A DNA stretch of 64,000 bases from Nocardia arizonensis (GCF_001310275.1 NZ_LGYZ01000049.1:123154-187153), one strand, 5' to 3'; positions 1 through 8,617 are shown, counted from the stretch's first letter. Numbers and translations: made by a program. The notes: a model not told the origin generated them from the sequence alone.

Positions 1-1250
1 GCGGGCCGGTCGCGGCGGGTCATGAGTACGGCCAGGGTTATCGCGGTCACGAAGGCGACGCGGTGGTTGGCGGCCGGATTGTCGACCAGGTTCATGATCA
101 CGAACGCCGAAAGCCCCGCCGCGACGGCGGGCGCGGTGGGGGTTCCCCGACGACTCGCCTCGACGGCGGTCCAGATGCCGATGACGGTAATCGCGACGAC
201 CGCGCACATGCCGAGCACACCGGCCTCGATGGCGTAGTTCAGCCACAGGTTGTGCGCGTGCTGATAGGTCTCCGTACCGGAGGTCTCCTCGTTGAGGTAG
301 GCGCCCGCACGTCCAGGCCCGACGCCGAGCGGATGCTCGCCCGCGATGCGCACGCCCGCGATCCAGACATCCGCGCGCACACCGACCTTGCCACCCCGGG
401 TCACCAGCGCGAACAGCGCACCCGCGGCGAGCACGGCCACGACAGCCGCCGACAACACGTACAGACGTTTCGGGACCGTCGGATGTCTCCCCGATTGCAG
501 CCGCCGCAGCAGGACGAACACCACCAGACTGCCGATCGCCGCGAGCACGCCGGCACGCGACCCGGTGAAGATCACCGCGAGATAGCCGAGGGCGACCAGT
601 CCGACGCCGAGCAGCCGCGCCGAGAGGTCCACCGTCGCCGCCACGCCGGCCGCGGCGATCGGCAACAGCAGGACCAGGAACGCGGCGAGGAGATTCGGAT
701 TGGAGAAGGTGCCGGTGGCGCGGATCATCGCGTCCGCGTCGCAAATGTCGTCGGACCCGTCGATCGCGCCGCGACAGAACCCGGTCGGCGTCGCCTGCAC
801 CACCTGCTGCACGGCGACCCCGCCGGCGATGCTCACCCCGACGACGGCCAACAGCACGATGGCGGGCCACGGGTCGGGGATCACCCGGCTCACCCCCACC
901 GCCAGGTAGTAGACGGCGACCACGGTGCACAGGCCGCGCCAGGACGCCCACTGCTGCCCGGCGAGATGGTTGGCCGCGGCCGAGGCGACGAGCAGTACGG
1001 CCAGGGGTATGTCGAGATCGGTGCGCCACCGCGACTCGCCGGTGGCCAGCACCGCTATCAGGCCGATCAGCACCGCCAGCCGCGTCGGCGTCAGCAGCCA
1101 CACGATCGGCTGTTCGGGAAGGATATTGACACCGCAATTCAACGCCACCAGCGCCAGGCACAGCAGCGCCACCGCCCGCGCGGCGACAATACGCGGCGCG
1201 ACACGCGGTGGACGCTCCGCTTCGGCGGCAGCGGGCCCGAGAGGACTCAC
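1..1250 (-). CDS. O-antigen ligase/polymerase-like membrane protein (3' end outside window)
   Basis: Integral membrane protein of the O-antigen ligase/Wzy type, which in actinomycetes is usually tied to cell-surface glycan assembly. The frame runs from a GTG at 1250, with a stop codon just upstream in the same frame, through a chain of hydrophobic segments to the window edge, so the C-terminus is missing. Near 230-270 it encodes QHAHNLWLNYAIE, the His-containing periplasmic loop typical of this superfamily, preceded by a Gly/Pro-rich GVGPGRAGAYL stretch. No clear ribosome binding site is visible, and no glycan genes lie beside it in this window. The family is fairly sure; the substrate is unknown. 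Confidence 0.72.
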   Translation of the reverse strand, partial: MSPLGPAAAEAERPPRVAPRIVAARAVALLCLALVALNCGVNILPEQPIVWLLTPTRLAVLIGLIAVLATGESRWRTDLDIPLAVLLVASAAANHLAGQQWASWRGLCTVVAVYYLAVGVSRVIPDPWPAIVLLAVVGVSIAGGVAVQQVVQATPTGFCRGAIDGSDDICDADAMIRATGTFSNPNLLAAFLVLLLPIAAAGVAATVDLSARLLGVGLVALGYLAVIFTGSRAGVLAAIGSLVVFVLLRRLQSGRHPTVPKRLYVLSAAVVAVLAAGALFALVTRGGKVGVRADVWIAGVRIAGEHPLGVGPGRAGAYLNEETSGTETYQHAHNLWLNYAIEAGVLGMCAVVAITVIGIWTAVEASRRGTPTAPAVAAGLSAFVIMNLVDNPAANHRVAFVTAITLAVLMTRRDRP

Positions 1251-1662
1251 GGACCATATATCTCAAACCCGAATGTCCACATTGCCGCCAATACGTGATC
1301 TACGGGTGAGATCTTCGCATCGGTACGGACTCGACCGCCCTTCTTCGCCTCGACCGCCGCAGGAGGAGTCGCGCCGGGTCCATGACGATGACCGAGGACA
1401 CCCTCCGGTATCTCGCGGGCGTGGACGGCCCGTCCTGAGCAGTTCCGCGCGACCCTGACCGCGGCGGGTTTCACCCGGATCGAGGACCGCACCGCGTCAC
1501 AGTTGCTGGCCGGCTACGGTGTGGGAACTGGCAACGGCCCGACCGATTCGGGGCCGCACCTGATCCACGCTCGCGCATCCTGACCGGCGCGGCCGGCGCC
1601 CGCGGCAATCGCCGAACACCACGTACCGGGTCGCACCGGCCCGGTGGCTGCGGCGCGGAGTC
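1251..1662. other. Intergenic stretch with a probable methyltransferase remnant
   Basis: No intact gene is seen here. The only coding-like signal is the small remnant at 1382-1583 described separately. The rest holds no hairpin or repeat that stands out. Confidence 0.5.
1382..1583 (+). pseudogene. Fragment resembling the C-terminus of a SAM-dependent methyltransferase
   Basis: From 1437 to the stop at 1581-1583 the sequence encodes EQFRATLTAAGFTRIEDR followed by about 30 residues ending in HLIHARAS. The FRATLTAAGF pattern resembles the last helix-strand of class I SAM-dependent methyltransferases, where it precedes the final IVRAR-like strand. An ATG at 1382 opens a short frame, TEDTLRYLAGVDGPS, that stops at 1436-1438, exactly where the fragment starts in the next frame. 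No SAM-binding GxGxG motif is present, so this looks like a decayed, frameshifted tail of a gene. A real short peptide cannot be excluded. Confidence 0.35.
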
Positions 1663-2523
1663 CTAACTCGGCGCAGTGGTGTGGCCGAGTAGGGAAAGGG
1701 CGAATTCGGCGTAGTCTCGGGCGATCCGCTCCGGGGTGGAGGGACCGTCGTCGCGGAACCATTGCGGCAGTGAGGTGCACATGGTCGCGATGGCGCGGCC
1801 CGCGGTGCGGAGGTTACCGGTGCCGAGTGCGCCCTCGGCAGCCGCGCGATCGATCGCCGCGTCCAGGATGTGCTGGACCCGGTTGCGGGAGTCGGCGATT
1901 CGGCGATGGTTGGCCTCGGTGAGACTGCGCATCTCGCTCGCGCCGATGAAGGCGAGTTTGCGCCGGTGAGTGTGGAACAGCGCCAGCGCCTCCACCAGCA
2001 GTGCCACATTCTCGACCCCGGTGTGCGCCTGCTCCCCCGCCGCGGCGACCCGCCAGTGCAGTTCGTCCATGGTGAGATCGAATATGCGAACCAGCAGATG
2101 CTGTTTGTCCGGGTAGTGGTGGTAGACGCCGGGCACGCTCAGTCCGGCGCGTTTGGCCACCGCCCGCATGGTGGTGCCGTGGTAGCCGGTCTCCACGATA
2201 GCCTCGACCGCCGCCGCGAGTACCGGATCGAGTTCCAGCGGCGGGAAGACGCGCCAGTCCCCCGGCTCTACCACTTCGGCGCGACCCGGCCCCGCCCCGC
2301 GGCGGATCTCCGCGGCGGCGTCGGGTAGCAGCCGGGCGGCAGGCACCCCGAGTGCGCCGGCCAGCACGTACAGCCGCGATACCGAGACCTCGGTCTTGTC
2401 GTTCTCGATCGCGCTGACGGTGGCCGGGCTCAGCTCGAGTCGGCGCGCGAGCTCGCGCACCGTGAGCCCCGCCGCGCGGCGGGCGTCCCGGATCGCCGCG
2501 CCGGGACCGGAGGGTTCTGCCAT
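1663..2523 (-). CDS. XRE-TetR fusion transcriptional regulator
   Basis: A 286-residue regulator with two DNA-binding modules in one chain. Residues about 8-65 form an XRE/Cro-type helix-turn-helix (AGLTVRELARRLELSPATVS, then SAIENDKTEVSVSRLYVLA). After a short linker, residues about 95-150 form a TetR N-terminal domain (VAKRAGLSVPGVYHHYPDKQ) followed by an all-alpha ligand-binding half. TetR proteins are normally about 200 residues with one HTH, so this is a true fusion. ATG 2523 was chosen because the XRE domain starts directly after it and the operator at 2533-2553 lies just upstream. It is divergent from an acyl-CoA dehydrogenase gene and probably represses both itself and that operon, with an acyl-CoA or fatty acid as likely ligand (inference). 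Confidence 0.85.
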   Translation of the reverse strand: MAEPSGPGAAIRDARRAAGLTVRELARRLELSPATVSAIENDKTEVSVSRLYVLAGALGVPAARLLPDAAAEIRRGAGPGRAEVVEPGDWRVFPPLELDPVLAAAVEAIVETGYHGTTMRAVAKRAGLSVPGVYHHYPDKQHLLVRIFDLTMDELHWRVAAAGEQAHTGVENVALLVEALALFHTHRRKLAFIGASEMRSLTEANHRRIADSRNRVQHILDAAIDRAAAEGALGTGNLRTAGRAIATMCTSLPQWFRDDGPSTPERIARDYAEFALSLLGHTTAPS

Positions 2524-2532
2524 CCGAGCATC

Positions 2533-2553
2533 TTGTTCGGAATTACCGAACAA
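2533..2553. promoter_or_regulatory. Perfect palindromic operator between the divergent regulator and acyl-CoA dehydrogenase genes
   Basis: TTGTTCGG, five bases AATTA, then CCGAACAA: eight-base arms that are exact inverse complements, 9 bases upstream of the regulator's start codon. Size and position are typical of a TetR-family operator controlling a divergent promoter. Confidence 0.7.
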
Positions 2554-2631
2554 CGCAAGTCCACGAGACGAACCGTGAATCACGCATTGACCCCGTCGAA
2601 TTCGCTGTGACATAGTAGCTGACGGCTGTGA

Positions 2632-2647
2632 CCGAGCGATCGTTCGG
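2632..2647. promoter_or_regulatory. Second, imperfect operator-like palindrome
   Basis: CCGAGCGATCGTTCGG shares the CCGA/TCGG ends with the perfect palindrome about 90 bases away, but has mismatches in the arms. It lies upstream of the preferred start (2700) of the acyl-CoA dehydrogenase. It is followed by a 13-base direct repeat, GACGAGTTCACGA, at 2658-2670 and 2674-2686. It may be a weaker binding site for the same regulator. Confidence 0.35.
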
Positions 2648-2699
2648 TAAGTTCAGCGACGAGTTCACGATACGACGAGTTCACGAAACGAGGTGCGGC

Positions 2700-3911
2700 G
2701 TGCCGATCGATCTCGACTACTCGCCCGAGGTGTCGACGCTGGTCGACCGAACGCGGGAATTCATCCGCGAGGTCGTCCTGCCCATCGAGGACGAGCACGG
2801 GGGCGACATCACCGCCGCGGGTTCGGACACGATGCGCACCCGATTGCAGGAGGCGGCACGGGAGGCGGGCGTCTTCGCCCCGCACGCGCCGCTCGAATTC
2901 GGCGGCCTCGGGCTCGGCATGTCCGATCGCGCGCCGGTGTTCGAGGCGGCGGGCTACTCCCTGTTCGGCCCCTTGGCGCTGAATATCGCCGCGCCGGACG
3001 AGGGCAACGTGCATCTGCTGGCCGAAGTCGCCTCGCCCGAACAGAAGTCGCGCTTCCTCGAACCGCTCGCCACCGGCGCGGTGCGCTCGGCCTTCGCCAT
3101 GACCGAACCCGCCCCCGGCGCGGGCTCCGACCCGTCGGCCCTGCGCACCCGCGCCGAGCGCCGCGAGGGGCAATGGTCCATCACCGGGCACAAGTGGTTC
3201 ATCACCGGAGCCGACGGCGCCGATTTCTTCATCGTCATGGCCCGCACCTCGGGCGAGCCGGGCGAGCGCGGCGGCGCGACGATGTTCCTGGTCCCCGCCG
3301 ACAGCCCGGGTCTACGTGTCGGACGGCACATCTCGACACTCGACCGGTCCATGGTCGGCGGTCATTGCGAGGTCGACTTCGACGATGTCCGCGTTCCCGA
3401 TTCGGCCGTGCTCGGCGCGGTAGATCAGGGCTTCGCCTACGCGCAGGTCCGGCTGGGTCCGGCGCGCATGACCCACGTCATGCGCTGGCTCGGCGCGGCG
3501 CGGCGCGGCCACGACATCGCGGTCGCCCATGTCGCCCGGCGCGAGGGATTCGGCGGCAGGCTGGGCGATCTCGGCATGATCCAGCAGATGGTCGCCGACA
3601 ACGAGATCGACATCGCCGCGACCCGCGCGTTGCTGGTGCGCGCGTGCTGGGAGCTCGACCGGGGCGAGACCGCGGGCGATTCCACCTCGATCGCCAAAAC
3701 CTTCGCCGCCGAGGCCATCTTCCGTATCGTGGACCGCAGCGTGCAGATGTGCGGCGGACTCGGCGTCTCCGACGATCTGCCACTCGCGCGGCTCTCGCGC
3801 GAGGTGCGCCCGTTCCGGGTGTACGACGGGCCGTCCGAAGTGCACCGCTGGGCACTGGCCAAACGCCGTATCGGCGCCGCCAAGCGCGCGCTCGCCGAGG
3901 TCTCCGACTGA
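2700..3911 (+). CDS. Acyl-CoA dehydrogenase family protein
   Basis: FAD-dependent acyl-CoA dehydrogenase of 403 residues that introduces the alpha,beta double bond into an acyl-CoA thioester. The usual three domains are present: an N-terminal helical domain, a middle beta domain with AMTEPAPGAGSDPSALRT and WSITGHKWFITGADGADF (flavin and substrate contacts), and a C-terminal helical domain ending with VYDGPSEVHRWALAKRRI. GTG 2700 was chosen because CGAGG lies a few bases upstream and the product then starts like family members; GTG 2628 is an in-frame alternative adding 24 poorly conserved residues over the operator-like palindrome. It is probably co-transcribed with the SDR at 3963 and controlled by the divergent XRE-TetR regulator. 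Confidence 0.9.
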   Translation: MPIDLDYSPEVSTLVDRTREFIREVVLPIEDEHGGDITAAGSDTMRTRLQEAAREAGVFAPHAPLEFGGLGLGMSDRAPVFEAAGYSLFGPLALNIAAPDEGNVHLLAEVASPEQKSRFLEPLATGAVRSAFAMTEPAPGAGSDPSALRTRAERREGQWSITGHKWFITGADGADFFIVMARTSGEPGERGGATMFLVPADSPGLRVGRHISTLDRSMVGGHCEVDFDDVRVPDSAVLGAVDQGFAYAQVRLGPARMTHVMRWLGAARRGHDIAVAHVARREGFGGRLGDLGMIQQMVADNEIDIAATRALLVRACWELDRGETAGDSTSIAKTFAAEAIFRIVDRSVQMCGGLGVSDDLPLARLSREVRPFRVYDGPSEVHRWALAKRRIGAAKRALAEVSD

Positions 3912-3962
3912 TCCGTCCGACATCGAGTTCGGGCAATCGACAAGAACAAGGGATATCCGACG

Positions 3963-4724
3963 ATGGGATTCATCGACAAATTCCGCATGGACGGCCGGGT
4001 CGTCGTGATCACCGGCGCGTCATCCGGATTGGGCGTCGCGTTCGCGAATGCCTTCGCCGATGTCGGCGCCGACCTCGTCCTCGCGGCGCGGCGCGTGGAC
4101 AAACTCGAGCAGACCGCGGAAGCCGTTCGCGCCGTTGGCCGCAGCGCGCTGACCGTCGCCACCGATATCGCCGATCCGGCGGCGACGCAGCACATGATCG
4201 ACGCGGCCATGGAACGTTTCGGTCGCGTCGACGCGCTGATCAACAACGCGGGAATCGGCACCGCGCATCCGGCCCTGCGCGAGACGCCCGAACAGTTCCG
4301 CGAGGTGATCGACATCAACCTCAACGGCTCCTACTGGGCCGCGCAGGCAGCGGGCCGCGTCATGCTGCCCGGTTCGTCGATCGTCAATATCTCCAGCATT
4401 CTCGGACTCACCACCGCCGGACTGCCGCAGGCCGCCTACAGCGCGAGCAAGGCCGGACTCATCGGCCTCACCCGCGATCTGGCCCAGCAGTGGGGCGCGC
4501 GCAAGGGCATTCGGGTGAACGCCATCGCCCCCGGCTTCTTCCACACCGAGATGAGCGATCAGTACAAGCCGGGCTATCTCGACGCCATGACCGAGCGAAT
4601 CGTGCTGGGGCGCATGGGCGATCCGTACGAACTCGCCGCCGCCGTGGTGTGGCTGGCCTCGGACGCGGGCGCCTACGTGACGGGTCAGACCATAGCCGTC
4701 GACGGCGGTGTCACCATCACTTAG
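3963..4724 (+). CDS. SDR family NAD(P)-dependent oxidoreductase
   Basis: Classical short-chain dehydrogenase of 253 residues, the normal family length. It shows the nucleotide-binding TGASSGLG motif near the N-terminus, NNAG (INNAGIG) after strand 4, the catalytic Ser in SIVNISSIL, the YSASK active-site Tyr/Lys pair, and the VNAIAPGFFHTEM loop. It starts about 50 bases after the acyl-CoA dehydrogenase stop, with AAGGGA ahead of the ATG, so the two probably form an operon. A 3-hydroxyacyl-CoA or hydroxysteroid step beside the dehydrogenase is a reasonable inference; the substrate cannot be read from sequence. Confidence 0.9.
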   Translation: MGFIDKFRMDGRVVVITGASSGLGVAFANAFADVGADLVLAARRVDKLEQTAEAVRAVGRSALTVATDIADPAATQHMIDAAMERFGRVDALINNAGIGTAHPALRETPEQFREVIDINLNGSYWAAQAAGRVMLPGSSIVNISSILGLTTAGLPQAAYSASKAGLIGLTRDLAQQWGARKGIRVNAIAPGFFHTEMSDQYKPGYLDAMTERIVLGRMGDPYELAAAVVWLASDAGAYVTGQTIAVDGGVTIT

Positions 4725-4748
4725 ACCAATTGCCGAAATACGCTGTGA

Positions 4749-5201
4749 TCAAGCGGTTTTCGGGAGCCGTCGGTCGATGAGGTCGAGCCAGGTGTTCGGC
4801 TCACGGACATACCAGGCGACGCTGTCGCCGCCATAGGTCACACGGAGCAGATCGCGACGGATGGACTTGCCCGCGTGCGACCGGACCAGGTCTACGGCGG
4901 TGACCGACGACAGCGGAATGTCGACCGGGGTGTCGGCGCCCGCGCGGGCGAACCACAGACGGGTGTCGGTGAGGACCAGGGCTCCATTGCCTCGGATCTG
5001 CGCCCCGCCCCGCGAGGCGAGGCCGAAGTAGTTGGCGGTGAGGTCGCGGTGCACCACCTCGTCGGGGGCGAACTCGCTCGCGAGTTTCGCCTCGCCGGAT
5101 TTCTCCAGCCTGGCCAGGACGACTCGGCTGACGACGAGGACGATGGCGAGCACGACCGCGACGACGGCGATCACCAGGACGACGATCTCGAGGGCATCCA
5201 C
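4749..5201 (-). CDS. Membrane-anchored protein with a PH-like C-terminal domain
   Basis: A 150-residue protein. Residues about 5-30 are a single strongly hydrophobic segment (IVVLVIAVVAVVLAIVLVV) that should anchor it in the membrane. The rest is a soluble beta-rich domain with LVLTDTRLWFARA, resembling bacterial PH/GRAM-like domains that expose a beta-sandwich on the cytoplasmic face. The start codon is GTG at 5201; no strong ribosome binding site is evident. It converges on the SDR gene at 3963-4724. No specific function is recognised; the PH-like reading is moderately supported. Confidence 0.6.
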   Translation of the reverse strand: MDALEIVVLVIAVVAVVLAIVLVVSRVVLARLEKSGEAKLASEFAPDEVVHRDLTANYFGLASRGGAQIRGNGALVLTDTRLWFARAGADTPVDIPLSSVTAVDLVRSHAGKSIRRDLLRVTYGGDSVAWYVREPNTWLDLIDRRLPKTA

Positions 5202-5248
5202 CGCCGCAGCCTAGCGCCTTCCGGGCGATCCGTTCGGGCGAGTCGAGT

Positions 5249-6766
5249 TCAGCGACAGGTCGCGCCCGCGCAGGCGGTGAGTTCGGCGAGCCTGCGGTCG
5301 AGTGCGGTCACGACGTCCTGGTGCGCCGCCCTGCCCTCGGGGGTCGCGAGGAGGTTGGTGAGCTGATACGGGTCGGCGCGCAGGTCGTAGAGTTCGTATT
5401 CGCGCTCGTCGAGCGGTCGTTCACGTTCGTACCAACGGACGTAGAGGTAGTCCTGGTTGCGGACACCGACCCAGGACGGCATGTCCAGGATGTACACGAG
5501 CGGGGTTTCGGTGCCCGGGATCTGTTCCTGGGCGATGCCGTCGCGTCCGGTGTAGCCCGCGCCGCCGTATTCGGCCGCGAAATCGGTGCGCCAGGAGGCG
5601 GCGTCCCCGCCCAGCACCGGCCGCAGGGAGCGGCCGTCGACGCGGTCGGAGGCGGGGATGCCCGCCCAGTCGAGGATGGTGGGCGCGAGGTCGATCGACA
5701 GCGCCATGGCGTCGGTGCGGCCGGGGCCGATGCCGGGGCCCGCGATGGCGAGCGGGACACGCATGGACTCCTCGTAGGGCGCCATCTTCTGGGTGAGTCG
5801 ATGCGCGCCGAGGCTGTAGCCGTTGTCGGAAGTGAAGATCAGGTAGGTGTTGTCGAGCTCGCCGGTACGCGAGAGCGTTTCGACAATGCCCGCCACCATC
5901 TCGTCGAGCGCCTTCAGCGAGCCGAGGCGGTTGGTGTAGTCGGCGTCGTTGGTCAGCTCGATGGTGGCCGCCCGCTCGACGGCGGTGTCGACGAGCCAGG
6001 TGGGCTTGTCCGAGACATCGGCCTCCTGATAGTTCGGCGAACGTGGCGCGGCCGTCGGGCGGGTCTCGGGTATGTGGCGCGGCGCGGGCGGAATCGGGAA
6101 GTGCGGCGCGGTGGAGGCGGCGTACCAGAAGAACGGCCGCCCGGAGGACGCGGCGTCGGTGATGAATCGCTCGGATTTGGCCCGGATCACATCGGTCTCG
6201 TAATCCCGCGGCGTGACACCGTATTTCACGAGTCGGCCGTTCTCGTTGAGCGTGTAGTTGTAGCCGGAGTAGAGGAAGTTGTCGACGCCGGCGTTCCAGT
6301 CGTCCCATCCGGGCGCAATGTGGTTCGGATCGTGTTCGAGGCCGTTGAGGTACTTGCCCGCCATCCCGGTGCGATAGCCGGCGTCGTGCAGCGCGGTGGC
6401 GATCGTGTGGGATTCGTTGCCGTTGCGGACGAACGCCTCGAATCCGCCGACCTCACCCGCGTTGGTGAGCACACCGGTGTTGTGGCCGTACTCGCCGGTG
6501 AGGATGGACGAGCGCGCGGCGCAGCAGATCGGCATGGGCGCGAATCCGTCGGTGAACTCCATCCCGCGGTCGCGGATGAGCTCGGCGGTGCGCGGCATGG
6601 CCTGCCAGACGGGCGTGGTGACGGCGTCCAGATCGTCGGCCAGGATCATCACCACATTCGGCCGCCGGTCCGGTTGGGCCCCGGCGCCGGACACACACAA
6701 CGCCGCCGCCGAGATCGCCGCCATCGACACGATCAGCGTCCGACGCAGCCATTGAGCGGAATACAT
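5249..6766 (-). CDS. Secreted sulfatase with a variant active-site motif
   Basis: A 505-residue enzyme of the arylsulfatase/N-acetylglucosamine-6-sulfatase type, exported through an N-terminal signal sequence (residues about 8-30, ending in SGAGAQP). PNVVMILADDLD carries the metal-binding Asp pair (D44, D45). The formylglycine motif, normally C-x-P-x-R, reads PICCAARSSILTG, so the expected cysteine is C81 but the proline is alanine. Later it has TSDNGYSLGAHRL with the metal ligands D-N, and a C-terminal ELYDLRADPYQLTNL typical of the family. ATG 6766 was chosen because GAGGAG lies six bases upstream; a longer frame continues upstream without support. Likely acts on sulfated sugars or esters outside the cell. 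Confidence 0.88.
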   Translation of the reverse strand: MYSAQWLRRTLIVSMAAISAAALCVSGAGAQPDRRPNVVMILADDLDAVTTPVWQAMPRTAELIRDRGMEFTDGFAPMPICCAARSSILTGEYGHNTGVLTNAGEVGGFEAFVRNGNESHTIATALHDAGYRTGMAGKYLNGLEHDPNHIAPGWDDWNAGVDNFLYSGYNYTLNENGRLVKYGVTPRDYETDVIRAKSERFITDAASSGRPFFWYAASTAPHFPIPPAPRHIPETRPTAAPRSPNYQEADVSDKPTWLVDTAVERAATIELTNDADYTNRLGSLKALDEMVAGIVETLSRTGELDNTYLIFTSDNGYSLGAHRLTQKMAPYEESMRVPLAIAGPGIGPGRTDAMALSIDLAPTILDWAGIPASDRVDGRSLRPVLGGDAASWRTDFAAEYGGAGYTGRDGIAQEQIPGTETPLVYILDMPSWVGVRNQDYLYVRWYERERPLDEREYELYDLRADPYQLTNLLATPEGRAAHQDVVTALDRRLAELTACAGATCR

Positions 6767-7092
6767 GCGAACTCCTCGGATCGGATGGCGCGGCCCGGCA
6801 CGACGGCGCCCGAATCGGTACGACCCTAACCAGTCGAAGCGCCGAATCGGCACCGCCACACCGCATGATGTGGCGATCCTCATCCGGCCTTGCGCATCGT
6901 CGTCCGGTCCGCATCGCACCGCCGACCCTTCGCGGGCCGCGGTCGCGGGCCGGTCCGATGCGGCGGCGGTCGGCGACCGCCCGGCGGGCACGCAGCTCGG
7001 CCGTGGTCGGCCAGTACTACGGCGAAATCGAAACGCGCACAAGCGACATCGCCCGTACGGCGGGCGCGAGAGCGGATCGAAATGCCCGCCTG

Positions 7093-7536
7093 TCAGGCGA
7101 CCCGGCTGTCGTAGTCGACGCGAGAGGCGATCACCTCGTCCATGTGCGCCTCGGCCCACGCCTTGATATCACGCACCACCTGGTACAGCGACAGCCCCAG
7201 ATCGGTCAGTTCGTAGGTGACCGTGACCGGCACGGTCGGTGTCACGGTGCGGGTGAGCAGTCCGTCGCGTTCCAGTGAGCGCAGCGTCTGGGTCAGCATC
7301 TTCTGGCTGACCCCGGCCAACCGCCGCGACAGTTCCGAATAGCGCATCGTCCGCGGCCGGCCGGTGCTCACGTGATCGGGTCCGTCCGGGCCGTCGCCGC
7401 CAAGGGCCGCAAGCACCAGCGCGACCCATTTGTCGGATATGCGGTCGAGCAATTGGCGGCTGGGGCACTTGGCCAGGAAGGCGTCGTAGTCGTGACGCGC
7501 CCTTGCCCGCTTCTGGGCCGCCGTCGTGGTCGGCAT
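7093..7536 (-). CDS. HxlR family transcriptional regulator
   Basis: A 147-residue winged-helix regulator of the HxlR/DUF24 type. Features are the CPSRQLLDRISDKWVALVL opening with the conserved Cys, the recognition segment MRYSELSRRLAGVSQKMLTQ, and TLRSLERDGLLTRTVTPTVP with the wing, then the YELTDLGLSLYQV end. It is divergent from the oxidoreductase at 7657, an arrangement in which HxlR proteins commonly repress or activate the neighbouring redox enzyme in response to electrophiles or quinones. An inverted repeat lies between the two genes (7565-7584). Confidence 0.9.
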   Translation of the reverse strand: MPTTTAAQKRARARHDYDAFLAKCPSRQLLDRISDKWVALVLAALGGDGPDGPDHVSTGRPRTMRYSELSRRLAGVSQKMLTQTLRSLERDGLLTRTVTPTVPVTVTYELTDLGLSLYQVVRDIKAWAEAHMDEVIASRVDYDSRVA

Positions 7537-7564
7537 CGCCCGCTCCTTCGCATCGTTGGTGACT

Positions 7565-7584
7565 TACGCACTTTCAGGTGCGTA
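7565..7584. promoter_or_regulatory. HxlR-type operator candidate
   Basis: TACGCAC, six bases TTTCAG, GTGCGTA: seven-base arms that are exact inverse complements, placed between the divergent HxlR and oxidoreductase genes. A further palindrome CTATCGATAG lies at 7604-7613, nearer the oxidoreductase start. Confidence 0.6.
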
Positions 7585-7656
7585 CTTCCCATTGGAGAGT
7601 TACCTATCGATAGTGGTCCGTGTCAGCCGAGGAACACAAGTCCAGGAGGAAAAGTC

Positions 7657-8571
7657 ATGGGAGAGCGGACCTTCCGCACCGCCGTCGTCCGCGCGCCGGG
7701 CGGACCCGATACCATCGAGATCATCGACGCGCCGGTCGCCGAACCCGGGCCGGGCCAGGTGCGGGTGCGCGTCGCCGCCGCGGCGGTCAATCCCGTCGAC
7801 CTCGCGGTCGCGGACGGGGTGTTCCATGCCATGGGCCTGGTGCACCAATCCGAATACACCGGTCTTGGTTGGGATTTCGCGGGCACGGTGGAGGCCGTCG
7901 GCGCGGGCGTCGAGTTGACCGCGGGCGATCGGGTCGCCGGTATGGTGGCCGGTTTCGACCGCGATTTCGGCACGTACGCCGAACAGCTCGTGGTCGCGGC
8001 GCGCGATGTCGCCGTGGTCCCGGACGGATTGACGCCGGAGGCCGCGTCGACGGTTCCGCTCAACGCGCTCACCGCCGATCAGATTCTCGACCTGCTCGCG
8101 ACGCCCCCCGCCGGTGGCCGCCTGCTCGTGACCGGCGCGGCGGGCGCGGTCGGCGGCTATCTGGCCGCGCTCGCGCCGGAACGCGGTTGGCGGGTCACCG
8201 GCTCGGCCCGCACCGAGGACGAGGGGTTCGTGCGCGGGCTCGGTATCGATTTCACCGCACACGCCGAACCGGGCTGGGACGCGGTCGCCGACGCCGCGGC
8301 GCTCCAGGGGCAGGCGTTGGCCCTGGTCCGCGACGAAGGCGTCTTCGTCGGCGTGCGCCCGGGCGATGTGCCGCCCACCGAGCGCGGGATCACCGTCCGC
8401 GCGGTGCAGGCGCATGCGGACGGGACTCGCCTGCGCGAGCTGCTGGCTCGCGCCGCCGCCGGTCAGCTGCCCGCCCGCGTACACGCGGTATTGCCGCTGG
8501 ACCGGGTCGCCGAGGCCCACCGGGCGATGGCCGAGGGCGGAATCCGCGGGCGCTACGTGCTGCGCCCCTGA
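7657..8571 (+). CDS. NADP-dependent quinone oxidoreductase-like protein (MDR superfamily)
   Basis: A 304-residue medium-chain dehydrogenase/reductase of the zinc-free quinone reductase branch. The N-terminal GroES-like domain contains AAAVNPVDLAVADG and GWDFAGTVEAVGAGVE; the Rossmann half has LLVTGAAGAVGGYLAALA as nucleotide-binding loop. The zinc ligands of true alcohol dehydrogenases are absent. ATG 7657 was chosen because AGGAGG lies 8 bases upstream. It is shorter than the usual 310-330 residues, the loss being in the Rossmann domain. Control by the divergent HxlR regulator is likely, as a quinone or aldehyde detoxification unit (inference). Confidence 0.88.
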   Translation: MGERTFRTAVVRAPGGPDTIEIIDAPVAEPGPGQVRVRVAAAAVNPVDLAVADGVFHAMGLVHQSEYTGLGWDFAGTVEAVGAGVELTAGDRVAGMVAGFDRDFGTYAEQLVVAARDVAVVPDGLTPEAASTVPLNALTADQILDLLATPPAGGRLLVTGAAGAVGGYLAALAPERGWRVTGSARTEDEGFVRGLGIDFTAHAEPGWDAVADAAALQGQALALVRDEGVFVGVRPGDVPPTERGITVRAVQAHADGTRLRELLARAAAGQLPARVHAVLPLDRVAEAHRAMAEGGIRGRYVLRP

Positions 8572-8579
8572 GCCGGTGC

Positions 8580-8617
8580 CGTGCCCCCGGCGCATTATTC
8601 ACGGCGGCGGGGGCACG
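8580..8617 (+). terminator. Hairpin terminator after the oxidoreductase gene
   Basis: CGTGCCCCCG, an 18-base loop, CGGGGGCACG: ten perfect base pairs starting 8 bases after the stop at 8571. There is no clear T-run, as is common in high-GC actinomycetes. Confidence 0.65.

Noticed and set aside
63..1298. Long plus-strand frame rich in Arg, His and Gln
   Set aside because: The composition is typical of an antisense frame; the minus strand encodes a membrane protein with the HAHN loop.
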